DNA from: Clostridiales bacterium 1_7_47FAA | GTDB lineage: Bacteria > Bacillota > Clostridia > Lachnospirales > Lachnospiraceae | Direction of reading: 5' to 3' | Length of the DNA: 64,000 nucleotides | NCBI GenBank assembly: GCA_000155435.1 | Contig: DS990260.1 | Coordinates: forward strand, 2,272,547 to 2,336,546 | Shown: piece by piece, positions 9,191 through 18,304 of the stretch | How the letters are laid out: each line of letters opens with the position of its first letter | How positions within the stretch are numbered: position 1 is the first letter of the stretch | The notes under the pieces: model-generated | Database searches by the model: none | What the model was told of the DNA's origin: nothing | Seen by the model: only the letters and a program-made list of their open reading frames with translations | Program-made: the position numbers and the translations under genes

Positions 9191-10582
9191 TTACTGTCCG
9201 TTCAGGGACTGGTTCATGACCTCCAGCGCTTCCTCCGGGGTGACCTGTCCCAGCAGCGCCTGCTGGTTGGTGTTGGACCATACGCTGTTGATAAACTCTG
9301 TTACCGTATCCGTTGGAGGCAGCACGCCTGCTATGGGTATGCTTTGTGCGGAAACCTCCTGGAACGGGTTGGCCGCGTACTCAGGGGTGGAGGTTACGTT
9401 GTCTGTTCCCAGGCCCTTGCCGGTGCCTTTAAACCATTTGGTCCCTCCATCGCCCGTAATCATATATTTGATGAACTCAAAGGCCGCCTCCTTGTCCCTG
9501 CACTGCTCATATACCACCAGTTCCGTGTCCCCGGTACAGGTCCACTGCCCCTTTTGCGTGCCGGGCATCACAAATGCGTCCACATCATCCCCGAAGGTTT
9601 CCAGCCAGATGCTGCTGGAGCCGACATGGTGAAGCATCATGGCCGTCAAGCCTGACTTAAAACCGTCCACCAGCTCCGCGTACCCTGCATTGGGAGCGGA
9701 TTCCGGCGCCCATCCGTTTTCATAAATGCCCAGATATGCCTGATAGGCTTCCACCGCCTCAGGCGTTGTCAGGTCGCTCCAGTCCGCCCCGTAGGCGTAA
9801 AGGAAGCTTCCCAGATGTTCCTGTCCCCCGTTAGCGCCTCTCAGGCCGTAGCCGTATACATCGGTCTGGCCGTCCCCATCCGTGTCCATGGTACACTTCT
9901 CAATGCACTCCAGCCACTGGTCAAAGGTAGTTGGTACGCTGACCCCTGCCTTCTCAAAATAGGAGGGCCTGTAATACACATACAATGGTTCCAGGGTCCA
10001 GGGCATGACGTTCAGCTGTCCGTTTCCCGTGCTTTCCTTCACGATATTCCAGGCAGCATCGCTGATCTGGCCCGCGTCATCCCAGTTTTCCACATAGGAT
10101 GACATATCTGCCAGCAGCTGGTTGGCCGCATACATTTTCCCGGCCGACAGTTTGAAGGTGGATACATCCGGGCCGCCTCCGCCCATGACAGCGGTAAAGG
10201 TATCCTCGCTGAAGCCGCCGCCGTTCCAGGGATACTCCTCTGCCTTTACCGTAATCCCCCTGCCGTTGTCCCTGTTAAAATCCTCCACAATGCCCAGTAT
10301 CAGATCTGACTGTTCCGTGTTGTCAGCCCAATACCAGAACATCAGCTCCACCTCCTTAGCCCCTGCCTCATCCATACCTTGGGCAGGGCTGTCCGTCCCG
10401 GCGCCTGTGCCTTTGGCGTCCGCGTCCGGGGAACTGGCGGCCTCTCCGGCGCCGGGACTTCCTGCCCCTCCGGCACCGTTCCCTCCGGGACTCCCTGTAC
10501 TGCCGACAGAACCGCCTGAGCATGCTGACAGCGTCAGGACTGCCGCTGTCACTGCTGCGGTCATGATTGATATTTTCTTCAT
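9191..10582 (-). CDS. ABC sugar transporter solute-binding lipoprotein
   Basis: A 463-residue extracytoplasmic binding protein of the carbohydrate (MalE/UgpB-like) family. A signal peptide ends in the lipobox LSAC (Cys about 21). An unusually long Gly/Ala/Ser-rich linker of about 55 residues follows, before the folded domain starts near VELMFWYWAD. Typical features are GGGPDVSTF, KSGLTAMMLHHVG and the C-terminal EALEVMNQSL. It forms a transporter with the two permeases upstream; no ATPase gene is nearby, so a shared MsmK-like ATPase is likely. The 136-bp leader holds a pyrimidine-rich ~16-bp repeat. Confidence 0.88.
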   Translation of the reverse strand: MKKISIMTAAVTAAVLTLSACSGGSVGSTGSPGGNGAGGAGSPGAGEAASSPDADAKGTGAGTDSPAQGMDEAGAKEVELMFWYWADNTEQSDLILGIVEDFNRDNGRGITVKAEEYPWNGGGFSEDTFTAVMGGGGPDVSTFKLSAGKMYAANQLLADMSSYVENWDDAGQISDAAWNIVKESTGNGQLNVMPWTLEPLYVYYRPSYFEKAGVSVPTTFDQWLECIEKCTMDTDGDGQTDVYGYGLRGANGGQEHLGSFLYAYGADWSDLTTPEAVEAYQAYLGIYENGWAPESAPNAGYAELVDGFKSGLTAMMLHHVGSSSIWLETFGDDVDAFVMPGTQKGQWTCTGDTELVVYEQCRDKEAAFEFIKYMITGDGGTKWFKGTGKGLGTDNVTSTPEYAANPFQEVSAQSIPIAGVLPPTDTVTEFINSVWSNTNQQALLGQVTPEEALEVMNQSLNGQ

Positions 10583-10604
10583 AAAAATCCTCCTTTATGT
10601 CATT

Positions 10605-10676
10605 CGTCTTATACTGTCTTTTTGTATTCCGTCTTCCAATCTTTCTGACTTCCTATCTTCCTGACTTTCCATCTAC
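10605..10676. repeat. Degenerate ~16-bp pyrimidine-rich repeat in a leader
   Basis: Words such as CTTTCTGACTTCCTAT and CTTCCTGACTTTCCAT recur at 16-bp spacing for roughly four units between the permease and binding-protein genes. The period is the same as the arrays at 482, 47660 and 48659, although the sequence differs. Confidence 0.5.
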
Positions 10677-10718
10677 CAAAACATCAGATTATCCCAGGCC
10701 ATGCAGGGAGGACACCCC

Positions 10719-11546
10719 CTAGCCCTTCACTGCCCCTGCGGTCAGCCCTTCCACCAGCCTCTTCTGCGCAAAGAAGAACATGACGCACACCGGAAGGATG
10801 GCCACCATGCCGCCTGCACACAGCATATCCCACTCCACCCCCAGCTGTCCGATCAGGCTGTTGAGGGCCACTGGTATGGTCCTTGTCTGGGGGTTGGTGA
10901 ACATGGAGGACAGCGTGTATTCATTCCATGCCTGCATGAATATATAGACCCCGGTTGCAATCAGGCACTGCTTCATAATCGGAAGGAACACATGGAAAAA
11001 CGCGGTCAGCCGGCTGCAACCATCCACCAGGGCCGCCTCCTCCAGGGAAAACGGGAAGTCCCGGATAAACCCCTGCAGCAGCCAGATGGTGAATGGGATG
11101 GTAAATGTTGTATAGGAAAGCACCAAAGCGCCCGGCGTATACAAAAGCCCGATCTGCCGCATGATGGAATAAAGGGGTATCATCAGCAGCACGGTCGGAA
11201 ACATATTGTTGGACAGGAAAATGCACATCAGCAGCTTCCTTCCCCGAAACTGGTACCTGGAAAACGCATAGGCCGCCAGAAGGGATACGCACAGTGACAG
11301 AAGCATGGTAACCACCGCCACCACCAGGCTGTTCTTCATGTACCGGAGAAAGTTAAAATATCCGAACAGTTTCCCATAGGTTGTCCAGATTACTTCCTTT
11401 GGCCAGTAAACCAGGGGACTGGCATAGATTTCCGCATCTGTCTTCACCGATGTCACAAACATCCAGTAAAAAGGAAACAGTAAGAATACCAGGAACAAAA
11501 GGACAAGTATCCATACAAAGATGGAGCGTTTCCGGTTATGATTCAT
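10719..11546 (-). CDS. Carbohydrate ABC permease, MalG type
   Basis: A 275-residue inner-membrane permease with six hydrophobic segments and the EAA loop EEAALVDGCSRLTAFFHVFLPIMK (about 175-198), which contacts the ATPase. The start is placed at the ATG giving MNHNRKRS because GGGAGGGG lies just upstream; a longer frame to 11573 has no such support. It pairs with the MalF-type gene 16 bp upstream. Confidence 0.9.
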   Translation of the reverse strand: MNHNRKRSIFVWILVLLFLVFLLFPFYWMFVTSVKTDAEIYASPLVYWPKEVIWTTYGKLFGYFNFLRYMKNSLVVAVVTMLLSLCVSLLAAYAFSRYQFRGRKLLMCIFLSNNMFPTVLLMIPLYSIMRQIGLLYTPGALVLSYTTFTIPFTIWLLQGFIRDFPFSLEEAALVDGCSRLTAFFHVFLPIMKQCLIATGVYIFMQAWNEYTLSSMFTNPQTRTIPVALNSLIGQLGVEWDMLCAGGMVAILPVCVMFFFAQKRLVEGLTAGAVKG

Positions 11547-11562
11547 CTGCACCCCTCCCTTC

Positions 11563-12447
11563 CTAATCATCAATCTGGCGGAAGGTATACCTGAGATAGG
11601 GAACCGATACAGCCAGAAGGATGATTGTCATGATTACTGCCAGCGCGGAAGCGTAGCCCAGGTTCAGCACCCTGGCTTTCTGATACACATAGATGCCAAT
11701 GGTCTGGGTGGCATAGGCAGGCCCTCCCGCCGTCATGTTCTGTATGATGTCAATGGAATTGGCAACCCAGATGACCCGCAGCAGAAGCGTTACATATATG
11801 GTATTCCGGATGGACGGGATGGTGATGTAAAACAGCTTCTGGAAAAAATTAGCCCCATCAATGTCAGCCGCCTCGTACATTTCCGTGGAAACGCCCTGTA
11901 GTGCGGCCAGGAGCATCAGGGCAAAAAATGGGATTCCCTGCCATACGACAGAGAAAATAGCCGCGGGAAGCGCGGTATCCACCCTGGACAGATAGGCAAT
12001 TCCCCTGGTGAGGAATCCCATCCGTTTGAGCAGGTCGTTGATGACCCCGTAATCCCCGTCATACAGCCATCTCCAGATCAGTCCGATCAGGACGCCCGGC
12101 GTGACCCAGGGTACCATGGCCGCCGCGCGGACAATGCCGCGGAACCGGAACCTGGTGTTCAACACCAGGGCCAGCACGAACCCCAGAAGGAACTGGAACC
12201 CCACGCCAAATACAACCCACAGGATCGTCCTGTATAAAGAAGGCCAGAACTGGGAATCCGCTGTCAGCAGGTCGGAATAATTCTGAAGCCCCACCCATGC
12301 CGTCCTGTTTGGATAACGCAGGTCATGGTATTTAAGGCTGGTGATTACAGCCTCAATCACGGGAATGAATACCACACAGATTACCACAATCAGCGCAGGC
12401 GCAATGAGCAGGTAGGGCCATATCCAGGAGTATTTCTTTCCATTCAT
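11563..12447 (-). CDS. Carbohydrate ABC permease, MalF type
   Basis: A 294-residue permease with six predicted transmembrane segments and an EAA loop near residues 190-212 (MYEAADIDGANFFQKLFYITIPSI). The N-terminal segment YLLIAPALIVVICVVFIPV is typical of sugar ABC permeases. GGAGG lies about 10 bases before the ATG. It is encoded 37 bp after the transketolase C-subunit gene, tying sugar import to pentose-phosphate enzymes. Confidence 0.9.
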   Translation of the reverse strand: MNGKKYSWIWPYLLIAPALIVVICVVFIPVIEAVITSLKYHDLRYPNRTAWVGLQNYSDLLTADSQFWPSLYRTILWVVFGVGFQFLLGFVLALVLNTRFRFRGIVRAAAMVPWVTPGVLIGLIWRWLYDGDYGVINDLLKRMGFLTRGIAYLSRVDTALPAAIFSVVWQGIPFFALMLLAALQGVSTEMYEAADIDGANFFQKLFYITIPSIRNTIYVTLLLRVIWVANSIDIIQNMTAGGPAYATQTIGIYVYQKARVLNLGYASALAVIMTIILLAVSVPYLRYTFRQIDD

Positions 12448-12484
12448 CGGGCATATGCCTCCTTTCCCCGGCCGTCTGGCAGGA

Positions 12485-13417
12485 TCATAATAACCCCTTC
12501 ACTTTCATTACCGTATCCCCGGCAGTCATATGATAATACTTCATCAGGTCCGCCGCGTCCCCGGACTGGCCAAAGGTATCGTCCATACCGATGAAGGCCA
12601 TCGGCACCGGGCAGGTTTCAGAGAGGGCTGCCGCCACGGCGGAGCCAAGGCCGCCCACAATGATTCCTTCCTCCATCACAACCGCCTTTCCTGTCTTTTT
12701 GACGGACTTTGTGATGATTTCCCTGTCCAGGGGCTTGATGGTGGCAATGTTGATGATTTCAGCGGAAATACCTTCCTGTAAAAGGATATCCGCCGCCTTC
12801 ACCGCCACGTCCAGCAGGCAGCCCGTGGCTATGAGGGTCACGTCCCCGCCTTCCCGCACAACGGTTCCCCTGCCGATTTCAAACTGGTAGGTTTCCCTGT
12901 CAAATACAACAGGAACCGGATTCCTGCCAAGGCGCACATAGACCGGCCCGTCGTATTCCACCATGGCCTTCACGGCAGCTTCCATCTCAACCGCATCCCC
13001 TGGGTTGAGCACCACCATGTTGGGAATGGCCGACATGATGGCAAGGTCCTCTATGGTCTGATGGGTGGCGCCGTCCTTGCCCACCTGTACCCCGCCGTGG
13101 CTGCCGCAGATCTTCACGTTCAGCCTGGGGTAGGCCACTGAGTTGCGTATCTGTTCAAAGGCGCGCCCCGCTGCAAATACGGCAAATGTGCATGCAAAGG
13201 GAATCCTGCCTGTCATGGACAGTCCCGCGGCCGTGTCAATCAGATCCCCCTCTGCAATTCCCACGTCAAAAAAGCGCTCCGGATATGCTTCCTTAAACCT
13301 TACGCTCATGGTCGCCTTGGCCAGGTCCGCATCCAGCACGACAATATCCTTGTTCTCCCCGCCGCAGGCAATCAATGCGCTGCCAAAGGCATCCCTTGTT
13401 GCTATCAATTCTCCCAT
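12485..13417 (-). CDS. Transketolase C-terminal subunit
   Basis: A 310-residue split-transketolase subunit carrying the pyrimidine-binding and C-terminal domains. The catalytic Glu lies in FDVGIAEGDLIDTAAGLS (about 51-68), and the GSHGGVQVGKDGATHQ region is intact. With the N-terminal subunit it transfers two-carbon units between sugar phosphates using thiamine diphosphate. The start is the ATG of MGELIATRD; the N-subunit stop overlaps just upstream, so the two are translationally coupled. The C-terminal domain includes IATGCLLDVAVKAADIL. Confidence 0.92.
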   Translation of the reverse strand: MGELIATRDAFGSALIACGGENKDIVVLDADLAKATMSVRFKEAYPERFFDVGIAEGDLIDTAAGLSMTGRIPFACTFAVFAAGRAFEQIRNSVAYPRLNVKICGSHGGVQVGKDGATHQTIEDLAIMSAIPNMVVLNPGDAVEMEAAVKAMVEYDGPVYVRLGRNPVPVVFDRETYQFEIGRGTVVREGGDVTLIATGCLLDVAVKAADILLQEGISAEIINIATIKPLDREIITKSVKKTGKAVVMEEGIIVGGLGSAVAAALSETCPVPMAFIGMDDTFGQSGDAADLMKYYHMTAGDTVMKVKGLL

Positions 13418-13419
13418 GG

Positions 13420-14238
13420 TCAATTCCCCTCCAATTCTTTCAGCGCCAGCTCCACCTGTTCTTTGGTTGGGGCTGTCCCATGCCATCCGGCCTGGTTCTC
13501 CATGAATGAGACGCCCTTGCCCTTTACCGTGTTCATGATGATGCAGGTGGGCAGGCCCTGTGTCTTTTTGGCTTTTGCAACAGCGTTCAGGATTTCTTCC
13601 ATATCATGGCCGTCAATGGTCATGGTACGCCAGCCAAATGCCTGGAACTTCTCCTCAATCCTGCCATTGCCGATGACTTCCTCAATGGTGCCGTCAATCT
13701 GGAGGTGGTTGTAATCCACGAATCCGATTACATGGTCCAGTCCGTAGTGCGCGCCTGTCATGGCTGCTTCCCAGACCTGGCCCTCTTCAATCTCCCCATC
13801 CCCCAGCAGGCAGTACACATAGTAGTCCTTATGGTCCAGCCTGCCGCCCAGGGCAATGCCGTTGGCAATGGACAGTCCCTGGCCCAGGGATCCGGTGGAG
13901 ACATCCACCCCCGGCGTCTTGCCGGAATAAGGATGGCCCTGGAGCATGGAACCCAGTTCCCGTAGATGATCCAGTTCCTCCACCGGGAAATATCCCTTTA
14001 ACGCCAATGCCGCGTACAGCGCAGGGCACGCATGTCCCTTGGAAAGCACAAAACGGTCCCTGTCCTCCCACCGGGGATTCCCCGGGTCAATGTCCATGAT
14101 ATCAAAATACAAAGCCACAATCAGGTCCGCACAGGACAGGGAGCCGCCGGGGTGTCCGGAGCGGGCCTGTCCAATGGAACGGATGACCAGTTTCCTGATT
14201 TCTTTTGCTTTTGTCTGCAATTCCCCTATATTGCCCAT
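13420..14238 (-). CDS. Transketolase N-terminal subunit
   Basis: A 272-residue ThDP-binding half of a split transketolase. RSIGQARSGHPGGSLSCAD (about 20-38), SKGHACPALYAAL and GDGEIEEGQVWEA (about 144-156, the GDG...N-type ThDP/Mg motif) are all present. It partners the C-subunit immediately downstream. Split transketolases beside TalC-type aldolases are common in gut Firmicutes and often belong to a specific sugar route rather than the housekeeping pathway; which sugar applies here is not shown. Confidence 0.93.
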   Translation of the reverse strand: MGNIGELQTKAKEIRKLVIRSIGQARSGHPGGSLSCADLIVALYFDIMDIDPGNPRWEDRDRFVLSKGHACPALYAALALKGYFPVEELDHLRELGSMLQGHPYSGKTPGVDVSTGSLGQGLSIANGIALGGRLDHKDYYVYCLLGDGEIEEGQVWEAAMTGAHYGLDHVIGFVDYNHLQIDGTIEEVIGNGRIEEKFQAFGWRTMTIDGHDMEEILNAVAKAKKTQGLPTCIIMNTVKGKGVSFMENQAGWHGTAPTKEQVELALKELEGN

Positions 14239-14257
14239 GATTTTTCCCTTTCTTTCA

Positions 14258-14917
14258 TTATAGGATTTTCTTGTCGCCCATTGCCTTTTTCCAGTCGCTC
14301 ATAAAGCCGTCCAGACTCACGTCCGTCATTGGATGCCAGAACAGTTTCTTCATGCACTCATAGGGAATGGTGGCAATATCAGCCCCTGCCTTGGCAGCCC
14401 CCACGACATAGGCCGGGGTACGCATGCTGGCCGCTATGATCTCCGTCTTTATATTATGGATGCGGTAAATCAGGGATATCTCAGCCAGCATCCCCAGTCC
14501 GTCCATCAACACATCATCGGACCTGCCTACAAAGGGACTTACATAGGTGGCGCCTGCCTTGGCAGCAACCAGGGCCTGGGCAGAGTCATAGACCGTTGTC
14601 ACATTGGTCCTGATTCCCTTTGCCGACAAAGCCCTCACTGCCTTGATTCCCTCCGGCGTCATGGGGATTTTTACCACCATGTTACGGTGCCAGCCCGCAA
14701 TCTCCAGGCCCTCTTTAATCATGGTTTCCGCATCCAGCGCCAGCACTTCCCCGCTGATTGGGCCGTCCACCATGTTGCAGATCCGGATCAGGGTTTCCTT
14801 TAAGTCCTTCCCCTCCCTTGCAATGATGGAAGGATTGGTGGTAACCCCGTCCACAATCCCGTAGGCAGACATTTCCTCAATCTCTTCCAGGTTTGCGGTG
14901 TCGATAAAAAATTTCAT
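14258..14917 (-). CDS. TalC/FSA-type transaldolase or fructose-6-phosphate aldolase
   Basis: A 219-residue single-domain class I aldolase of the small transaldolase family. MKFFIDTANLEEIEE, DGVTTNPSII and the Schiff-base Lys in VVKIPMT (about 86) are intact, as is the ATYVSPFVGR loop. It either transfers dihydroxyacetone or splits fructose 6-phosphate; a specialised variant such as a sulfosugar transaldolase cannot be excluded by eye. The ATG overlaps the TRAP permease stop by four bases, and transketolase genes follow at 19 bp. Confidence 0.88.
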   Translation of the reverse strand: MKFFIDTANLEEIEEMSAYGIVDGVTTNPSIIAREGKDLKETLIRICNMVDGPISGEVLALDAETMIKEGLEIAGWHRNMVVKIPMTPEGIKAVRALSAKGIRTNVTTVYDSAQALVAAKAGATYVSPFVGRSDDVLMDGLGMLAEISLIYRIHNIKTEIIAASMRTPAYVVGAAKAGADIATIPYECMKKLFWHPMTDVSLDGFMSDWKKAMGDKKIL

Positions 14918-16815
14918 ACTGTTTTCCTCCTTTGTGGGTTTTCTTTTTTCCTGTTCCGTATCTGAATTGCCAGGACAGCCGCCATTAACAGGATTCCTCC
15001 TATGTCCGTGATGGTTTCGGGTATGATTAATAATAAGGAAGCCGCCACAGCCGCAATCCGTTCCATCTGCTTCATGGGTGCAATCCCAACCCCGATTAAC
15101 CCCATACTCAACCCGTAAGCGCTGACCAGGCAGGTAAGGCTGGCCTGTAAAAGCTCCGTGACCGCCCCGATTCCCAACATGGCCGGACTATATACAAAGG
15201 TGTAGGGGATAATGAAAATAATGAAGCTATATTTAAATGCCGAAAGCCCAAGCTTCCACATATTGTCATTCACAATACCGGCCGCAGTAAAAGAGGACAG
15301 GGCCACGGGCGGCGTAATCATGGACAGGTTAGCAAAATAAAAAACAAAAAAGTGCGCTGCCAGCGTAGGCACGCCCAGCTTGATGATACTTGGACACAGC
15401 AGGGTCGCGGACATGATATAGGCCGCGCTGGTCGGCATGCCCATGCCTAAAATCAGGGCCATCAGCATAGTTGCCATGAGGGCAAACAGCAGATTGCTGC
15501 TGGCCAGGGCATTTATCATGCTGGAAAAACGGATGCCAAGTCCGGTGGCGGTAATCTGACCGACAATAATACCTGCCAGGGCACAGGGCAGCGTGACAAC
15601 AATGGCCTGTTTCCCGGTGGAAACCAGCGCCCTGACCGAATCAAACAGACTGAGCCGCGTATCCCTGCGGATCATGCACAGGGCCACAAGCACAATGGTG
15701 GCATAGGTACAGCAGCGCATCATGGAACCGCCCCGGATAATGAGTGCCACAAGGACCGCCACACTGAGAAGAAGGTAAATGTTCTTCCCGATTTCCCTCC
15801 GGCATTCTGCCGCATCAATCTGAGGCTTGGGCAGTTTATATTTCCTGGCGTACATGTCAACCAGGAAATATAGGGCTGCCAAAAAGATAAAAGATGGGAT
15901 TACGGCAGCCAGCATAATGGAGGAATAACTGATTCCCGTCATATCAACCATGATGAAAGCAGCAGCCCCCATCACGGGAGGAATCAGCTGGCCCGCTGTT
16001 CCGCCAATGGCCAGGATGCTTCCTATGAACCGGTTCTCAAAGCCCTGCTGTTTCATGGGCCTGTACATAATCGTCCCGATGGACGCCACATTGCCCGGGG
16101 CGCTGCCGGAAATCATCCCAAAGAAAGCAGAAGCCACAATGGTTGCCTTACCTGCGCCGCCGTTGGCCCTGCGGGTAAGGAGGGTCGAAATATTAACAAA
16201 CAGCCTGCCTGCAGGCGTTGCTGTCAGGAACGCCCCGAATAAAAGAAAATAGAACACGGTACCGCAGGCAGTGCTCACAGGCGACCCCAAAACACCTGTG
16301 GTTGAATATATCTGGACCTCAATGAACTTTGCCAGCGGCATATTGGAGTGGGCCAGCAGGCCAGGCATCATTTCCCCGAAAAAGCCATAAGCAATAAATA
16401 TCAGCACAATTACGGTCAGTGCCATATTTACGGCACGGCGGCTGCATTCAAGCAGCAGCAACAGCATGGCTATGGCTACCGCATGGTCCATGGCGGTAAG
16501 GGGGTCCACGTAAGCCATCCTGGTATCATATCTTGCGCAGTTCATCACGATATAGATGCCGCAGAAAATGGTTATGATAAAAAATATGTATTCATACCAC
16601 CGGGGGATGTATTTCTCCCCTTTGGGGACCTTATGCCTTTTTAAGGCAGGAAAGGTGAGGAATACCAGCCCCATTGCAAAACAGACATGGACAGAACGCA
16701 TGATGAGGGCGCTGTAAGAGCCTCTGACCACAACCCAAAGCTGGAACATGACCCAAACCAATGCCCAAACCGCTCCCGGGTTACAGAAGGCTTCTATGTA
16801 TTTATTTTTCTTCAT
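14914..16815 (-). CDS. TRAP transporter fused permease (DctQM fusion, TAXI type)
   Basis: A 633-residue membrane protein fusing the small four-helix and large twelve-helix TRAP subunits, as usual when the partner is a TAXI binding protein. The large-subunit repeats contain GMISGSAPGNVASIG (about 233-247) and LGMGMPTSAAYIMSA (about 455-469). A late block IMPYT/VYSPAMLGIG matches the family. It uses a sodium or proton gradient to import organic acids. It pairs with the TAXI protein 44 bp upstream and is coupled by a 4-base overlap to talC. Confidence 0.92.
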   Translation of the reverse strand: MKKNKYIEAFCNPGAVWALVWVMFQLWVVVRGSYSALIMRSVHVCFAMGLVFLTFPALKRHKVPKGEKYIPRWYEYIFFIITIFCGIYIVMNCARYDTRMAYVDPLTAMDHAVAIAMLLLLLECSRRAVNMALTVIVLIFIAYGFFGEMMPGLLAHSNMPLAKFIEVQIYSTTGVLGSPVSTACGTVFYFLLFGAFLTATPAGRLFVNISTLLTRRANGGAGKATIVASAFFGMISGSAPGNVASIGTIMYRPMKQQGFENRFIGSILAIGGTAGQLIPPVMGAAAFIMVDMTGISYSSIMLAAVIPSFIFLAALYFLVDMYARKYKLPKPQIDAAECRREIGKNIYLLLSVAVLVALIIRGGSMMRCCTYATIVLVALCMIRRDTRLSLFDSVRALVSTGKQAIVVTLPCALAGIIVGQITATGLGIRFSSMINALASSNLLFALMATMLMALILGMGMPTSAAYIMSATLLCPSIIKLGVPTLAAHFFVFYFANLSMITPPVALSSFTAAGIVNDNMWKLGLSAFKYSFIIFIIPYTFVYSPAMLGIGAVTELLQASLTCLVSAYGLSMGLIGVGIAPMKQMERIAAVAASLLLIIPETITDIGGILLMAAVLAIQIRNRKKENPQRRKTV

Positions 16816-16859
16816 ATGTCAGGTCTATATCCTTTCTTATAGGTGGACAGGAAAATCCG

Positions 16860-17945
16860 TCATTCCAGCAGCCCGGCTTCTTTGTAGTATTGTTCAGCTC
16901 CCGGATGGAGTGGGATTCCCATCCCCCCGGGGTCACAGGCGCTTTCGGCTGTAAACCGCTGAAGGGCAGTATGCCCGGCCCTGATATCCTCCACATTTTC
17001 ACACAAAGCCCTGGCAATGCCGTAAGCCACATCGTCAGGCAGTTCCGTGGAACAGAACAGGGTGGACGTGACGCCGAATGTGCGGATGTCCGTGTCCTGG
17101 CCTTTAAAGCAATTGGCCGGCAGGGTTTCGGGGCTGAATCCCTTCTCATCCACAAAGGTGTCAATCATGTCCTGAGGAAATTGGATGAAGGTCATGTCAA
17201 CCGTGGATGCCAGTTCCGTCACGGCGGCGTGTCCCTGGGTAATATTGTGGCAGATGAAGTCCGTGCGGCCATCCTTTATATTCTCCACACTGGTGCCCCA
17301 GTCCGCGTACTCGACCTTTCCGCCCCAGGCAATGATATCGTCAAATGTCATACCGTAATATTCAAATATCATGGAAGCCACGATATTGCCCATGTTACCC
17401 GCGGGAAGCACACTGATGTTGATGGGAATATGATTGGCGGCAACATCAGCCAGATCGGTCCATCCGGCATCGGTGCGCACCACTGCAATATAATAAAATG
17501 TGTCTAAGTATCCGGCTATGCCGCGGAGGTTATCAGAGGGTTCCGTATACAGGCTTTCCCCGCCAAAGGCCCATTTGTCAGACAGGTTGTATCCGATTCC
17601 CAGCTGGTAGGTACCATTGGAAACCTGAATGGGATTGGAAGTGGCGCCGCCTTCCGCAGCCGCATTAATCATGGAACCGGAAGGCAGTGCCCTGGGAAGG
17701 ACCTCTGCAAATGTGGCGCCGTAGGAATACCAGGAGGTACCTGTGCTTCCGGTAACAAGGTCCAGCGTAACTGCCCGGCCGGAGGATCCGCCGTCCGCCC
17801 CGCCGCTGTTCCCGGAAGCCGTACTTTGAGTGTCAGCCTTGTCGCCGGCAGGGCTGCCGTTGTTTTTACTGCTGCCGCCGCAGGCAGACAGGGATATGGC
17901 CATAGCCGATATCAGGATCAGAGAAAGACATTTTCTTATTTTCAT
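16860..17945 (-). CDS. TAXI family TRAP solute-binding lipoprotein
   Basis: A 361-residue TAXI-type extracytoplasmic binding protein. The signal peptide ends in the lipobox SLSAC (Cys about 21), followed by a short Gly/Ser linker. The TAXI signature region VTGSTGTSWYSYGATFAEVL (about 64-83) and AAAEGGATSNPIQVSNGTYQLG are clear. Ligands of this family are mostly unknown; glutamate and other carboxylates are reported. It is encoded next to a 2Fe-2S protein and a flavoprotein, suggesting that the imported acid is reduced. Confidence 0.92.
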   Translation of the reverse strand: MKIRKCLSLILISAMAISLSACGGSSKNNGSPAGDKADTQSTASGNSGGADGGSSGRAVTLDLVTGSTGTSWYSYGATFAEVLPRALPSGSMINAAAEGGATSNPIQVSNGTYQLGIGYNLSDKWAFGGESLYTEPSDNLRGIAGYLDTFYYIAVVRTDAGWTDLADVAANHIPINISVLPAGNMGNIVASMIFEYYGMTFDDIIAWGGKVEYADWGTSVENIKDGRTDFICHNITQGHAAVTELASTVDMTFIQFPQDMIDTFVDEKGFSPETLPANCFKGQDTDIRTFGVTSTLFCSTELPDDVAYGIARALCENVEDIRAGHTALQRFTAESACDPGGMGIPLHPGAEQYYKEAGLLE

Positions 17946-18016
17946 TCCTTATACCTATTCCTTTCATTTAAGCAGACCTATAATACACCATAATATATAA
18001 GAGACATCATGGATTT

Positions 18017-18304
18017 TCAGCGGATTACGACCAGATCACGTATGATTGTCCCATCTGCGGGACTCAGATGCATTGTTCCGGCGGCGGCATCCACCTCCTT
18101 TGCACACGGGAGGATGGCCCTGCCATCCAGCTTACAGGCGCAGCGCCCGCAGATTGCCTGACAGCAGGATGAATGCCTGTAATATGCCAGTTCATGGTTC
18201 AGATTGGCATGGATATAATCCAATACATCCATCACCTTCATCCCCTGCACAACCGGAACATCATAAACAGCAAGGCCTGCGCTTTCCTCAATTTCCACTT
18301 TCAT
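18017..18304 (-). CDS. Stand-alone 2Fe-2S protein resembling the SdhB/FrdB N-domain
   Basis: A 95-residue protein with the succinate dehydrogenase iron-sulfur N-terminal fold. Cysteines in SSCCQAICGRCACKLDG and LPCAKEV (about 46-70) fit a [2Fe-2S] site. The cluster-binding C-terminal domain of SdhB/FrdB (3Fe-4S and 4Fe-4S) is absent, so the protein is about 40% of the usual length. It probably passes electrons to the adjacent flavoprotein, whose stop codon its start overlaps. The ATG at 18304 is chosen for its spacing from AGGAGG; a GTG three bases earlier is also possible. Confidence 0.75.
   Translation of the reverse strand: MKVEIEESAGLAVYDVPVVQGMKVMDVLDYIHANLNHELAYYRHSSCCQAICGRCACKLDGRAILPCAKEVDAAAGTMHLSPADGTIIRDLVVIR

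Noticed and set aside
12485-14917. Sulfoquinovose (sulfo-transketolase or sulfo-transaldolase) pathway
   Set aside because: The transketolase and TalC genes would fit, but no sulfosugar isomerase, sulfoquinovosidase or sulfolactaldehyde enzyme was recognised, so the claim is not supported.
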